NCBI RefSeq assembly: GCF_004118635.1
Contig: NZ_SDGU01000023.1
Span: 1-58,933, forward strand
DNA: 58,933 nt
Source of the DNA: Chlorobaculum sp. 24CR
GTDB lineage: Bacteria > Bacteroidota > Chlorobiia > Chlorobiales > Chlorobiaceae
Direction: 5' to 3'
Part shown: positions 17,075 through 27,751 of the stretch, piece by piece
Numbering within the stretch: the stretch's first letter is position 1
How the letters are laid out: each line of letters starts with the position of its first letter
Translations under genes and position numbers: made by a program
The notes under the pieces: model-generated
Databases searched by the model: none
The model's input: the letters and a program-made list of their open reading frames with translations, nothing else
What the model was told of the DNA's origin: nothing

Positions 17075-18424
17075 ATGAAACTACACAACGCCTTTTTCTT
17101 AAGCTTTATACTCTTATTGGTTTGTGGTTGCTCATTCCAATCGGAAAAAGAGTCATCGGGCAGTGTCGCTGCCGTGGTGAATGGGGTCGAAATTACCCAA
17201 AGCGAAATAGAGTACTTTGCGAAAAAAACAATCGCCCCAGGAACGAATGAGACGAAAACGATTGAGCAAAAAAAGGCTATACTCGCCAATCTGGTAAGAA
17301 ACGAATTGCTTGCGCAGAAAGCACGAGAGATGGGAATTGAAAAGGATCCTGATTTTACTCTGGCACTTTACGAGGCCCGGCGTCAAGTGCTTGCCGGCAT
17401 GGCGGAATCGAGACTTGCAAAAAGTGTAAAACCTGTAACTCCTGAAGCAGCGAATGCTCTGGTCGAGAACAACCCACGTATTTTTTCTGGTCGCAAACTG
17501 CTTGTTTATGACGAGATATTGATTAAGGGAGTCGATGTGCCGTTTCTCGATTCTTTGATTTTATTAGCGGACAAAGGCGCTACCGAGGAGCAACTTGTCG
17601 AGGAGTTGGAATCAAAAAAGAAGGTATTCCGGAAAACAACGAAGTCAGTCACGTCCGATAAAATTCAGCCGGCCATTCTCGATGTATTGCTCAAAATAAA
17701 ACCAAACCGGCCGATCGTCGCTCGCGTCGAAGACAAGTTTTCAATGATTATGACGGTGCATGAAATTCTACCCATCCCGTTACAGGGAAGCCAGGCAATC
17801 CAGCAGGCCAGGGCGATGGTGTATGCACAGCAAAGGAATGCGTTATTGGCCAAAAGCATGTCGGATGTGATTAACAGCTCAAAAATCACCTATTACGGAG
17901 ACTATGCAAAAACATCGGCAGAGGAACGAAAAGTAACAGGCCTTCCTGTGCCGGATAAGCAAAAAGCTGCCAGGAAGGCCTATAAAAGCTTCGGATTTGG
18001 CGCGGTCCTTTCAGTCTCTTGTATCTTCGCGGTGCTGGTATTGACGGCTTCGATGAGAATTCTGCGCGGGGCTTTGTGGCTGCCCAGATTATGGCCCTCT
18101 TCCGGCGTCTCGGATAAGGCGGAGACCCCTTATGAATGGGATTATGAGGCGTACTGGATAGAGAAATTCTATATAGGAGCCATCGCATTGCTCATCCTTG
18201 CTGTTTTGGCATTCGAAATATACCTGCTTGCCCAATACCTTCCGATCCTGGGGGTACTGGCCGGAGTGGTTTCGGGAGTATTGCTGGGGGTTGCCGTGAG
18301 CCGTATTTTCGGTCTGAAGGCATTACGGGGATTGTCGCATAAAGTCTATGCGATATTGGTTGCCGTATTTACCACGCCGCTTATTATCGGTCTCCTGTAT
18401 ATCATAAGGTACCCCGGCCTCTGA
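17075..18424 (+). CDS. EpsD/SurA-like lipoprotein with C-terminal membrane domain
   Basis: The 449-residue protein starts with a lipoprotein signal peptide ('LLLVCGCSF', lipobox Cys near residue 19). The N-terminal SurA-like chaperone/PPIase region (about 28-285) has 'VAAVVNGVEITQSEIEYF' and 'NLVRNELLAQKAREMGIEKDPDF', resembling the EpsD family found in exosortase-linked polysaccharide loci. After about residue 300 come membrane segments (about 303-325, 365-390, 393-415, 425-445), unusual for EpsD, suggesting a fusion with a small membrane domain. The EpsD link is relevant because exosortase and EpsI are at 31.8-33.3 kb. A terminator follows. Confidence 0.6.
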   Translation: MKLHNAFFLSFILLLVCGCSFQSEKESSGSVAAVVNGVEITQSEIEYFAKKTIAPGTNETKTIEQKKAILANLVRNELLAQKAREMGIEKDPDFTLALYEARRQVLAGMAESRLAKSVKPVTPEAANALVENNPRIFSGRKLLVYDEILIKGVDVPFLDSLILLADKGATEEQLVEELESKKKVFRKTTKSVTSDKIQPAILDVLLKIKPNRPIVARVEDKFSMIMTVHEILPIPLQGSQAIQQARAMVYAQQRNALLAKSMSDVINSSKITYYGDYAKTSAEERKVTGLPVPDKQKAARKAYKSFGFGAVLSVSCIFAVLVLTASMRILRGALWLPRLWPSSGVSDKAETPYEWDYEAYWIEKFYIGAIALLILAVLAFEIYLLAQYLPILGVLAGVVSGVLLGVAVSRIFGLKALRGLSHKVYAILVAVFTTPLIIGLLYIIRYPGL

Positions 18425-18462
18425 AATCAAAGCCTCTTGCGCGACGGCTCACAGGTAAACGG

Positions 18463-18505
18463 GAAATGCCCCTCTGATGAAAAGCACGATCAGGGGGGCA
18501 TTTCT
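18463..18505. terminator. Bidirectional-type terminator hairpin
   Basis: Arms 18463-18478 (GAAATGCCCCTCTGAT) and 18489-18505 pair over about 16 bases with one mismatch. The hairpin lies between the convergent EpsD-like and CpsB-like genes. Confidence 0.7.
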
Positions 18506-18539
18506 CGTCTGAATCTCAGACGCTTTGATCTTAAGGCAC

Positions 18540-19328
18540 TTACACAGTCATCGCGCAGGCTGCGTGTACCCCGCCTGCGCGATGACTGTGCAGGTATGAA
18601 TAGGTGAGGGATCTGGTCTTGCGCATCTCGCTGGTAAGCTTTACAAGAAATTCCATCGAATGAGCGTCGGTTCCGTAGTGGGTGTAAACCTTTTGTTGCC
18701 AGAAGCGCTTCGCTCCCTCCCTGATCGAACGACCATACATTCCGGCAAAGCTGCCAACGTTGCATTGAAAACCGCATTCACAACCCAGCAGCCAGTCGAG
18801 CAAATCGATGCGCTGATATGAATACTCCTGCTCTATTCTGCCACGGATGGTGTTTCTTCTGAAAAATCCCAAGGATTTCGGAATTTTGTGGCTTTGATGG
18901 TTGGCAAGAATCCGACAGCGTTCAGGGTGCGCAATCATCGGAATGAACCCTTTCCGCATAATGGTGGTGATGATCTCAAGAGTCATGCTTTGGTGCGAAC
19001 CGGAAGGAATCTCGATCAGCAGGTAACGGGTTCCTTCCAAAGGCATGAGATCATTGAGGTATTCATGGCAGTGGTTGTCCAGGCAATACTCTCTGCCTGC
19101 AAGAAGTCTGAGCGCAATCCCTTTGCGGTCAAGCGCCGCCTGAAGCGTTTTTATGGAGCGCTGAACGTCGGCACGGCTTGCGTCATACAAATTCCTGATC
19201 AGATGAGGAGTACAATAGACCGAGGTAAACCCTGCCTCCGAAAGCAACCTGGCCATCTGAATGGATTCATCGAGTGTCGATGGGCCGTCATCAAGGCCTG
19301 GCAGAATATGGCAATGATAGTCAATCAC
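18540..19328 (-). CDS. CpsB/CapC-like PHP-domain protein tyrosine phosphatase (copy 2)
   Basis: The 262-residue paralogue of the gene at 14695 shares the same signatures: 'IDYHCHILPGLDDGPST', 'YCTPHLIRNLYDA', 'GREYCLDN', 'MIAHPERC', and 'YGTDAHSME'. It is a predicted Mn/Fe-dependent phosphotyrosine phosphatase acting on capsule/EPS regulatory kinases. It starts with GTG (19326-19328). The last 15 or so residues are encoded by a perfect inverted repeat (18543-18590), so the C-terminus may be recently altered. Gene copies 1 and 2 face inward around the secreted protein, outer membrane protein and EpsD-like genes. Confidence 0.85.
   Translation of the reverse strand: MIDYHCHILPGLDDGPSTLDESIQMARLLSEAGFTSVYCTPHLIRNLYDASRADVQRSIKTLQAALDRKGIALRLLAGREYCLDNHCHEYLNDLMPLEGTRYLLIEIPSGSHQSMTLEIITTIMRKGFIPMIAHPERCRILANHQSHKIPKSLGFFRRNTIRGRIEQEYSYQRIDLLDWLLGCECGFQCNVGSFAGMYGRSIREGAKRFWQQKVYTHYGTDAHSMEFLVKLTSEMRKTRSLTYSYLHSHRAGGVHAACAMTV
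18543..18590. repeat. Perfect 18-bp inverted repeat inside the 3' end of cpsB copy 2
   Basis: Arm CACAGTCATCGCGCAGGC (18543-18560) and its exact complement (18573-18590) enclose a 12-nt loop. No T-run follows on either strand, so it is not a standard terminator. Confidence 0.85.
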
Positions 19329-19704
19329 TCTGTCCCGTTATTGCACTGCAAAAGACAGGCGTCCTTTACCGTTGTGTTCAGGTTAAACCGGCGCAGAAAA
19401 AGAGACACTGTGCTTTCCCAAGCGGAAGCGCCGCCTTTAAGTCGCATGTACGATATTATATATATCTCGCAACAAGCATATAATATATACACGATCCTGA
19501 TATAACACAAGCAAACACCTCCTGAGTATAGGGGATTTCTCTATGCGTGGTCAAGAGCAAAAATCGAGTTAATTCATTACAAATAATGACATTAAAAGAT
19601 TTTTTCAGACGATAGCCGGAGCAATAAAAAAATAAGGCAGGAGAAAATTCGACTCAAAACGAGCAGTCGAGTCGGGCAATGTCAGCAGAAAAAATGGAAA
19701 GAGA
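19329..19704. other. AT-rich gene-free region upstream of cpsB copy 2
   Basis: No supported gene. The segment 19450-19500 is very AT-rich (TATATAT runs) and is a likely promoter region for the leftward CpsB-like gene, though I cannot assign hexamers with confidence. Confidence 0.4.
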
Positions 19705-19748
19705 CACCTCCGGCAACCATAGACTTTATGGTTGCCGGAGGTGAAAAT
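19705..19748 (-). terminator. Terminator of the accB-accC operon
   Basis: Perfect 17-bp arms CACCTCCGGCAACCATA (19705-19721) and its complement (19727-19743) lie 50 bases beyond the accC stop on the minus strand. Confidence 0.75.
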
Positions 19749-19792
19749 AGCGGGTGTCGTTCTGTGATGCAGAGAGCGCGAATGCCAACTCT

Positions 19793-21142
<1,350 letters not shown>

Positions 21143-21161
21143 GGTGCAGTGAAGATTGAAG

Positions 21162-21626
21162 TTATGGCTTGACTCTGAACAGAGCCTGATTGTATTCGAC
21201 AGGCTGACCGTTTTCGACGAGAACCTCGACAACGGTTCCTGAAACCTCGGACTCGATTTCGTTCATCAGCTTCATGGCTTCGATGATGCAGAGCACATCG
21301 CCGGGTTTGACCTTGTCACCCTCTTTGACGAACGCAAGTGAGTCCGGCGAGGGCGAGCGATAGAAGGTACCCACGATCGGTGAATAAATATCGATGAGGT
21401 CGCCGCTGGCAGCCGGGGCCTGCGGTTCCTGCACGGCTTGACGCACTGCGGGCGGAGGAGCCTGAACTGGTTGTTGCGCGATGACAGGCGCGGTCGGCAA
21501 AACAGCTGATGCTTTCGAATTGTTTCGTCTCAGCGTGATTTCGGATTGCCCATCCTTGATGATGACCTCATCAAGAGAGGAAATGTTGACGATCTCGATA
21601 AGCTGCTGAATTTCCTTGAGGTTCAT
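21162..21626 (-). CDS. accB: Biotin carboxyl carrier protein of acetyl-CoA carboxylase
   Basis: The 154-residue carrier has an N-terminal helical region, a flexible Pro/Ala/Gln linker (about residues 42-73) and a C-terminal biotinyl domain with the '[11 protein letters not shown]' motif. Biotin would attach to Lys119. The 'thumb' element '[14 protein letters not shown]' typical of AccB is present. It lies between efp and accC on the same strand, the common efp-accB-accC order. Confidence 0.97.
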   Translation of the reverse strand: MNLKEIQQLIEIVNISSLDEVIIKDGQSEITLRRNNSKASAVLPTAPVIAQQPVQAPPPAVRQAVQEPQAPAASGDLIDIYSPIVGTFYRSPSPDSLAFVKEGDKVKPGDVLCIIEAMKLMNEIESEVSGTVVEVLVENGQPVEYNQALFRVKP

Positions 21627-21677
21627 GGTTGTGGTCTTATGATTTTACGCGCAATTCGGTAATAACAGTCAAAATAA

Positions 21678-22244
21678 TCACTTCTTAACTCTATCCATGT
21701 ACTCGCCGCTGCGAGTGTCGATACGAATGACGCTGCCGGTCTGGATGAACATCGGTACGTTCACCTCGGTGCCGGTTTCGACGATGGCGGGCTTGGTGCC
21801 ACTGGTGGCGCGGTCATCCTTGCTTGCCGGGCTGGTTTCGGTGACTTCGAGTTCGACAAAGGTAGGCAATTCAACTTCGAGAATCGATCCGTCATCGGCA
21901 AAGACGATATCGACCATCACCGAATCCTTGAGAAAGCGGGAGGCCGGGCCGATGGCCACCTCAGAGACGTTGATCTGGTCAAAGGTCTCGGTATCCATCA
22001 TGACATAGTCCTCGCCGTCGCGATAAAGGTACTGGTATTTCTTGCGCTCGGTGACGATGACATCGACCTGTTCGGAGGCGCTGAAGCGGTACTCGACGTT
22101 GCGGCCGGTCTTGAGGTTTTTCATGCTGGCCTGGTAAAAAGCGCGAAGATTGCCGGGCGTGCGATGCACAAGGCTCTCCATGCTGTGAGGTTCACCCTTC
22201 CAGCGGATGATGGCCCCCCTTGAGACGTTACTGATAGAAACCAT
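21678..22244 (-). CDS. efp: Elongation factor P
   Basis: The 188-residue three-domain EF-P relieves ribosome stalling at polyproline. The '[10 protein letters not shown]' start of domain I and C-terminal '[22 protein letters not shown]' are conserved. The tip loop that in E. coli reads PGKGQ (modified Lys34) here reads P30-G31-N32-L33-R34, so the usual modifiable Lys or Arg position is Asn. ATG 22242-22244 is the family start; an upstream extension of 40 residues is unlikely. First gene of the efp-accB-accC operon. Confidence 0.95.
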   Translation of the reverse strand: MVSISNVSRGAIIRWKGEPHSMESLVHRTPGNLRAFYQASMKNLKTGRNVEYRFSASEQVDVIVTERKKYQYLYRDGEDYVMMDTETFDQINVSEVAIGPASRFLKDSVMVDIVFADDGSILEVELPTFVELEVTETSPASKDDRATSGTKPAIVETGTEVNVPMFIQTGSVIRIDTRSGEYMDRVKK

Positions 22245-22475
22245 GAGTTGACTTGCAGATAGGCGATACAGTGCTGAGCCTGAATATCGAAGTTGAAAAG
22301 TTAAAGACACATAATATAACACAGACGGGACTGAATAACAATGACCAGCCAAGAGCCGCCCCACACAAGGGATAAAAACAAATTGGATGTTTGTTGGTCA
22401 GTCTTTAAATTGAATTATTGTAGTAATTGGAACCAGCAAGCTGATTTTCCTCCAACTGTAAATGGTAAACTTCTT

Positions 22476-22751
22476 ATGTCGAAAGCCGAGTTAGTAGAAC
22501 AGATCGCAGAGCAGACCGGTTTGACCAAGGCGGATTCTGAAAGAGCGGTCAATGCATTTATCAATGTAGTGGCCTCGACCCTGAAGAGTGGCGATGATGT
22601 AACTCTGGTGGGTTTTGGTACTTTTACCACAGGCGAACGGGCTGAGCGTCAGGGCCGCAACCCGCAGACCGGCGAAACCATCACCATCTCTGCAAAAAAA
22701 GTGGTCAAGTTCAAGCCGGGCAAAGCACTCAAAGACGAGGTCGGTGGTTGA
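22476..22751 (+). CDS. hup: HU family nucleoid DNA-binding protein
   Basis: The 91-residue HU/IHF-type protein has '[28 protein letters not shown]' helices and the DNA-binding arm signature '[22 protein letters not shown]'. It would compact and bend DNA as a dimer. ATG 22476 matches the family start; the longer upstream frame is not homologous. It is divergent from efp and is followed by a strong terminator. Confidence 0.95.
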   Translation: MSKAELVEQIAEQTGLTKADSERAVNAFINVVASTLKSGDDVTLVGFGTFTTGERAERQGRNPQTGETITISAKKVVKFKPGKALKDEVGG

Positions 22752-22793
22752 GCCGATACCGGTTCTTACGATTCCATCGAACGATTTTTCAAG

Positions 22794-22830
22794 GTCCATC
22801 ATTCGCATGCGCAGTGATGGACTTTTTTTT
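22794..22830 (+). terminator. Intrinsic terminator after the HU gene
   Basis: Arms GTCCATCA (22794-22801) and TGATGGAC (22815-22822) are followed by eight T residues. It lies 42 bases after the HU stop and 18 bases before accA. Confidence 0.85.
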
Positions 22831-22847
22831 AAGGAGCAAGCATTACT

Positions 22848-23852
22848 ATGGCGGCCAAAGTAGTTCTCGATTTTGAAAAACCCCTCTATGAGCTCGAAGA
22901 GAAGCTCAATGAAATGAGGGTTTACCTGAAAAGCGGCGAGGTCGATTCCATGTCGGAAGGCCGCGCGGGTCTGAAACGCGAGATTGAAGCGCTTGAAGCC
23001 AGGGTCGAATCGCTTCGCAAAACGATCTACAAGAACCTCACGCGCTGGCAAAAGGTACAACTGGCCCGGCATCCGGAGCGTCCCTATACGCTCGATTACA
23101 TCTACATGATGCTGAAAGATTTCGTCGAGCTGTCGGGCGACCGGAATTATGGCGACGACAAGGCGATCATCGGCGGTTTTGCCCGGCTCGAGGATGAAGC
23201 CACCGGATTTTCGCAAAGCGTCATGGTGATCGGTCATCAGAAGGGGCGCGACACGCGGTCGAATCTCTACCGAAACTTCGGCATGGCCCAGCCCGAGGGC
23301 TACCGCAAGGCGCTTCGCCTCATGAAGCTCGCGGAAAAATTCCGCAAGCCGGTCATCACGCTGATCGATACGCCGGGCGCATTTCCCGGCATCGAGGCCG
23401 AGGAGCGCGGACAGGCCGAGGCCATCGCAAGGAACCTCTATGAAATGGCCAGCCTGAAAGTGCCGGTCATCTGCGTCGTCATCGGCGAGGGGGCGAGCGG
23501 CGGCGCTATCGGCATCGGCGTGGGCGACCGCATTCTCATGGCCGAAAACGCCTGGTACTCGGTCATTTCGCCGGAAAGCTGCTCCTCGATTCTCTGGAGG
23601 AGCTGGAACTTCAAGGAGCAGGCCGCCGAAGCGCTCAAGCTCACGGCGGATGATCTGCTCGCCCAAGGCATCATCGACCGCATCGTGACCGAACCGCTCG
23701 GCGGCGCGCACCAGAAGCCAGAAGCAATGGCCGCGACCCTCAAGTCGATTCTCGTCGAAGAGTTGCAGGGCTTGCTGCAAAAAGATTCAGCTACCCTGGT
23801 CGATGAGCGCATCGCGAAATTCTCCTCGATGGGAGTGTGGGAAGAGAGTTGA
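22848..23852 (+). CDS. accA: Acetyl-CoA carboxylase carboxyltransferase subunit alpha
   Basis: The 334-residue subunit transfers the carboxyl group from biotin to acetyl-CoA, as a heterotetramer with AccD (not in the window). The N-terminal coiled segment '[17 protein letters not shown]' is followed by '[11 protein letters not shown]', '[13 protein letters not shown]', and the crotonase-fold oxyanion regions '[17 protein letters not shown]' and '[15 protein letters not shown]'. ATG 22848 is preceded by AAGGAGC. It is separated from accBC and transcribed in the opposite direction. Confidence 0.96.
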   Translation: MAAKVVLDFEKPLYELEEKLNEMRVYLKSGEVDSMSEGRAGLKREIEALEARVESLRKTIYKNLTRWQKVQLARHPERPYTLDYIYMMLKDFVELSGDRNYGDDKAIIGGFARLEDEATGFSQSVMVIGHQKGRDTRSNLYRNFGMAQPEGYRKALRLMKLAEKFRKPVITLIDTPGAFPGIEAEERGQAEAIARNLYEMASLKVPVICVVIGEGASGGAIGIGVGDRILMAENAWYSVISPESCSSILWRSWNFKEQAAEALKLTADDLLAQGIIDRIVTEPLGGAHQKPEAMAATLKSILVEELQGLLQKDSATLVDERIAKFSSMGVWEES

Positions 23853-23872
23853 TAATTTTCCACCACGAAAGC

Positions 23873-23910
23873 AAAAAAAGCAGTCCCAACAGGTCGGGAC
23901 TGCTTTTTTT
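23873..23910. terminator. Bidirectional terminator after accA
   Basis: A run of A, the arms GCAGTCCC/GGGACTGC around a 7-nt loop, and a run of seven T give a symmetrical intrinsic terminator between accA and the convergent korB. Confidence 0.85.
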
Positions 23911-23960
23911 ATGCCATTGCTTGTCGTCGTCCGCTGCTGGCCCGACGACTGCCCACCAAC

Positions 23961-23989
23961 AAAAAAACCGGCTAAAAGCCGGTTTTTTT
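23961..23989 (-). terminator. Terminator after korB
   Basis: AAAAAAACCGGCT pairs with AGCCGGTTTTTTT around a 3-nt loop. On the minus strand it lies 19 bases past the korB stop. Confidence 0.85.
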
Positions 23990-24007
23990 GTTGGAATCTC
24001 GCGAGAA

Positions 24008-25036
24008 TCAGTTGATCGTCCAGGTGCTGGGACCGGCGAGCAGCTCTTCGAGCGTGCCTTCGCCTTTTTCCTGCGCCTTGTCGATCTGGGCGTCCAGCGC
24101 CTGTTCGTAGGTGAAGCGATCTTCCACATAGAAGATGCCGAACGGCCTCGGGAGGAAAGCCTCGGTGGTGTTGGGATCGTCAAAGAAGCGTGAGAGAATG
24201 TTGGCCTTGATGAGATCGTTTTCGTCGTGAATCCAGAGATCTTCTTTTGAAACGCCCGATTTTTCGAGGTCGATGACCGTCGGCTTGAAACCGTCGAGGC
24301 GGATGCCCTTCGAGCCGTTCGCGCCAAAGACCAGCGGCTGGCCCTGTTCGAGGAAAAGGGTCGTGTCCGCTTTCCGCTCCTTGTCGGTGAATGGGCCAAA
24401 AGCGCCGTCGTTAAAGATCGGGCAGTTCTGGTAAATTTCGACGATCGAGGTGCCTTTGTGAGCGTGGGCGCGCTTGAAAATCTCCTTCATCATCTTGCCG
24501 TCGCGATCCATGACGCGCGCCACGAAGGTGCCGCCAGCGCCGAGGGTCAGGGCGATGGTGTTGATCGGGTGATCGACCACGCCGCTCGGCGAGGTGACAG
24601 TTCTCAGACCGACCTTCGAGGTGGGCGAGTACTGCCCCTTGGTCAGGCCGTAAATCTCGTTGTTGAACAGTACGACGTTCAGGTCGAGATTGCGGCGAAC
24701 GGTATGAATGTAGTGGTTGCCACCGATGGAGAGGGCGTCGCCGTCGCCGGTGCCGACCCAGACGCTGAGGTCGGGGCGGGCCGCCTTCAGGCCGGAGGCC
24801 ATCGCCATGGCGCGGCCATGGATACCGTGCACGCCGTAGGTGTTGATGTAGTACGGCAGCCTCGACGAGCAGCCGATGCCCGAAACCACGACCACCTCTT
24901 CGGTTTTCAGGCACAGGTCGGCCATCGCGGCCTTGAGCTGTTGCAGAACGCTGAAGTCACCGCAACCGGGACACCATTTCGGCTCCTGGTTCGAGGTAAA
25001 ATCCTTGGCGGTCAGACAGGTATGTGTATCGGTCAT
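24008..25036 (-). CDS. korB: 2-oxoglutarate:ferredoxin oxidoreductase, beta subunit
   Basis: The 342-residue thiamine-pyrophosphate-binding subunit has '[15 protein letters not shown]' at the start and the TPP motif '[23 protein letters not shown]', followed by '[16 protein letters not shown]'. With KorA it carboxylates succinyl-CoA to 2-oxoglutarate using reduced ferredoxin in the reductive TCA cycle. The stop of korA (25040) and the ATG of korB (25034-25036) are 3 bases apart, so the two are translationally coupled. The pair, with fused gamma-alpha KorA, is typical of green sulfur bacteria. Confidence 0.95.
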   Translation of the reverse strand: MTDTHTCLTAKDFTSNQEPKWCPGCGDFSVLQQLKAAMADLCLKTEEVVVVSGIGCSSRLPYYINTYGVHGIHGRAMAMASGLKAARPDLSVWVGTGDGDALSIGGNHYIHTVRRNLDLNVVLFNNEIYGLTKGQYSPTSKVGLRTVTSPSGVVDHPINTIALTLGAGGTFVARVMDRDGKMMKEIFKRAHAHKGTSIVEIYQNCPIFNDGAFGPFTDKERKADTTLFLEQGQPLVFGANGSKGIRLDGFKPTVIDLEKSGVSKEDLWIHDENDLIKANILSRFFDDPNTTEAFLPRPFGIFYVEDRFTYEQALDAQIDKAQEKGEGTLEELLAGPSTWTIN

Positions 25037-25039
25037 GAT

Positions 25040-26923
25040 TCAGAGCTCCTTTAAGATATCGGTGATTTTTGCTTCGATTTCCATCTCGTTGAACGGCAGG
25101 CCCTGAACCTTGCTGAAGCCGACCGGTTCGATGAGGAACTTGTCCCGGATCATGCTGAGCAGTTGCCCGCAGTTGTTTTCGGGAATCAGCACTTTTTTGT
25201 AGTTGCCGAGCATCGCGCCGAGATTTTTCGGGAACGGGTTGATATAGCGGAGATGCGCGTGGGCGACGTCCAGACCGCCTTCGCGAGCCTGCTCGACGGC
25301 TTTCTTGATGGCGCCATAGGTCGAACCCCAGCCGAGAACGAGCAGATCGCCTTTTTCCGGGCCGTTGTCGAGAGTGAGATCAGGAATGATATCAGCAACA
25401 TTGGCGACCTTTTCGGCGCGCAACCGGGTCATGAGCGCATGGTTTTCCGGATCGTGGGAGACATTGCCGGTCTCATGCTGCTTTTCGAGACCGCCGATGC
25501 GGTGTTCGAGACCGGGAGTGCCGGGAATACCCCACGGTCTGACGCAGCGTTCGTCGCGCTTGTACGGCAGATACGGCGGATCGTCGGCTTTGCGCTCCGG
25601 CGAGAAGACGGGAGTGATCGAGGCCAGCTCGTCGGGCGACGGCACCAGCATGGGCTCGGAGCTGAGGGCGAGGTAGCCGTCGGTGAGGCAAAGCACCGGA
25701 GTCATGTACTCGACGGCGATCTTCGCCGCTTCGTAGGCGGCATAGAAGCAGTCAACCGGCGACATGGCCGCGATGACCGGCATCGGCGCTTCGCCGTGGC
25801 GTCCGTACATGGCCATGAGCAGATCGGACTGCTCCGGCTTGGTCGGCAGACCGGTTGACGGGCCGCCGCGCATCACGTTGATGATCACGAGAGGAATTTC
25901 GAGGATAACCGCCAGGCCCATCCCTTCGGTTTTGAGCGCCAGGCCGGGGCCGGAGGTGTTGGTGGCCGCAAGCGCGCCGCCATAAGCCGCGCCGATGCTG
26001 GTCAGTACGCCGGCAATTTCGTCTTCGGCCTGGAAGGTCTTGACGCCCCACTTCTTCAGCCCGGCCAGGGTCTGGAGAATTTCTGAGGCCGGGGTGATCG
26101 GATAGGAGCCGAGGAAGAGCTTCAGTCCAGCCTTTTTGGCGGCAGCCGCCAGGCCGATAGCCGAGGCTTCGTTGCCGGTAACGCGGCGATAAACGCCCCC
26201 TTTTTTCTGTGCCGGAGCGACGCAGAAGCGACCATGCTGCGAGAACATCTCGGTTTCATCGCCGAAGTTGTAGCCAGCCTTGACGGCTTTGATATTGGCG
26301 TCGGCAATATCCTGCTTGTTCTTGAACTTCGATTGCAGGGTTTCGATCGTGGTTTCGAGCGGCAGGCTGTAGAGCCAGTAGAGCACGCCGAGCACAAACA
26401 TGTTTTTGCAACGGTCGATGATCTTGATGCTCAGGCCAGTATCAGCAAGAGCCTTGCGGGTAAGGCTGATCACCGGAATCTTGAATACAGTATAGTCATT
26501 CAGTGTGCCGTCCTCAAGCGGATTGTTCGCTTCGCCGTAACCGGAAAGATTCAGGTTCTTGGCATCGAACCCTTCGCTGTCGGCGATGATGATGCCGCCG
26601 TGGTGCAGATTGTTCAGGTTCGCCTTCAGCGCGGCGGCGTTCATGGCGATCATGACATCGAACTTCGCGCCCGGAGTATAGACGCCGGTCGTTCCGAACT
26701 GCAACTGAAAGCCCGATACGCCCGCCACAGTACCTGCAGGAGGTCTGATTTCCGAAGGAAAGTTCGGAAAAGTGTTCAGGTCCGAGCCGTAAACGGCCAC
26801 CGTGTTGGCGAACTGTGTGCCGGTAAGCTGCATGCCGTCACCGGAGTCGCCGGCAAAAAGCACTGACACGCTGGTTTTAGAAATTACCATGTCATTTTTA
26901 TTTAGGATTGCGGTGTCACTCAT
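25040..26923 (-). CDS. korA: 2-oxoglutarate:ferredoxin oxidoreductase, alpha subunit (gamma-alpha fusion)
   Basis: The 627-residue subunit combines an N-terminal gamma domain (about residues 18-200, '[20 protein letters not shown]' and '[18 protein letters not shown]') with a C-terminal pyruvate/ferredoxin oxidoreductase alpha region. The latter has '[14 protein letters not shown]', '[15 protein letters not shown]' and '[26 protein letters not shown]'. It acts with KorB in CO2 fixation through the reductive TCA cycle. The upstream intergenic region contains a 7-bp dyad that might be an operator. GC content is like that of the core genome. Confidence 0.95.
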   Translation of the reverse strand: MSDTAILNKNDMVISKTSVSVLFAGDSGDGMQLTGTQFANTVAVYGSDLNTFPNFPSEIRPPAGTVAGVSGFQLQFGTTGVYTPGAKFDVMIAMNAAALKANLNNLHHGGIIIADSEGFDAKNLNLSGYGEANNPLEDGTLNDYTVFKIPVISLTRKALADTGLSIKIIDRCKNMFVLGVLYWLYSLPLETTIETLQSKFKNKQDIADANIKAVKAGYNFGDETEMFSQHGRFCVAPAQKKGGVYRRVTGNEASAIGLAAAAKKAGLKLFLGSYPITPASEILQTLAGLKKWGVKTFQAEDEIAGVLTSIGAAYGGALAATNTSGPGLALKTEGMGLAVILEIPLVIINVMRGGPSTGLPTKPEQSDLLMAMYGRHGEAPMPVIAAMSPVDCFYAAYEAAKIAVEYMTPVLCLTDGYLALSSEPMLVPSPDELASITPVFSPERKADDPPYLPYKRDERCVRPWGIPGTPGLEHRIGGLEKQHETGNVSHDPENHALMTRLRAEKVANVADIIPDLTLDNGPEKGDLLVLGWGSTYGAIKKAVEQAREGGLDVAHAHLRYINPFPKNLGAMLGNYKKVLIPENNCGQLLSMIRDKFLIEPVGFSKVQGLPFNEMEIEAKITDILKEL

Positions 26924-26981
26924 GGGTATTCCCTCTTCCTTTTTTCAGAAAAAAGTTCTGGGCGACAAAAAAACCCCCGCA

Positions 26982-26996
26982 AATGACCTGGTCATT
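26982..26996. promoter_or_regulatory. Perfect dyad upstream of korA, possible operator
   Basis: AATGACC and GGTCATT flank a single T, 59 bases upstream of the korA start. Position suggests a regulatory site; no regulator is identified. Confidence 0.3.
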
Positions 26997-27134
26997 GCAA
27001 GAGCTGATGTCGTGGTTGTATGGAGAAATTCTCTCAACGGCGGGTTCGGGCAGACAATACTTGACCCGAGGCAAATTTTTGCCGATCTAAAAAATATACG
27101 GCATTACGGCTGTCGATGCAAGAGTAACTGAGGG

Positions 27135-27398
27135 TTATTCCGTTTTTTTCTTCTCGACCATCATATTGTTTTCTTTCAGCCAGGCCTGCCACTCCTCCTC
27201 CTCCCTGACCGGGCACTGGTTGCTCAAATCGCAGATGTCGCAGCGCATCAGGCCGTAAATCTGATCCATCCAGCAACCATTCGTGCTTTTTTTCACCTCA
27301 TTGACGTAATTCGGATTGGCCATGGTTTTCCTGACGCCAATATCCATCAGGTCGAGGATGTCTTTCCTCTTTTTCGAATGTTCGATTCCCCAGCTCAT
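27135..27398 (-). CDS. Small four-cysteine hypothetical protein upstream of korAB
   Basis: The 87-residue protein has no family I recognise. It is mostly charged and helical with four Cys near the middle ('NGCWMD' and 'LMRCDICDLSNQCP'), a spacing that could bind a metal ion or an Fe-S cluster. The tail is Glu/Lys-rich. It is 211 bases upstream of korA on the same strand, so it could be co-transcribed with korAB, but a dyad and non-coding stretch lie between. Coding is supported by the length, Cys pattern and lack of overlap with other genes. Confidence 0.6.
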   Translation of the reverse strand: MSWGIEHSKKRKDILDLMDIGVRKTMANPNYVNEVKKSTNGCWMDQIYGLMRCDICDLSNQCPVREEEEWQAWLKENNMMVEKKKTE

Positions 27399-27751
27399 GA
27401 TGCCTCTTGCGCTTTAGGGTTGAAGAATATAAGACTTATAGGTCTTATGGGACTTATAAGTCTTATAGGGTAAGACTTACGATGAAATGCACCGTTCTAT
27501 TCGCCTTTGATTAAAACGATTAATATAGTGTCTTTTTTGTTAACACCACTGTTTGCACCCTGAATGCGGACGTTTCCGGCGAAAATTGCGCTTCACAAAA
27601 TCCGTTGGCATCGGGGCTGAAAAACCTTAAATTTCGGGCCGAAAACCGCTGCGGCTGGCTCTGTTTGCCGCGCATCGCAGCTCAACCCACAAGGGGTGTC
27701 GCCGGATTGCCATTCATGTGCTTTCCCGACGCCCGCAAGCTACAGATACCA
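27399..27751. other. Intergenic region between divergent small protein and alaS
   Basis: It contains the 9-bp-period repeat array at 27432-27481 and the upstream region of alaS. A reading frame extending alaS upstream to 27605 lacks family similarity and is left out. Nothing else is supported. Confidence 0.5.
27432..27481. repeat. 9-bp-period tandem repeat, four complete units plus partial copies
   Basis: Units AAGACTTAT, AGGTCTTAT, GGGACTTAT and AAGTCTTAT are followed by a degenerate copy. The left flank TTGAAGAATA (27421-27430) is the same as that of the array at 2061. Confidence 0.85.
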
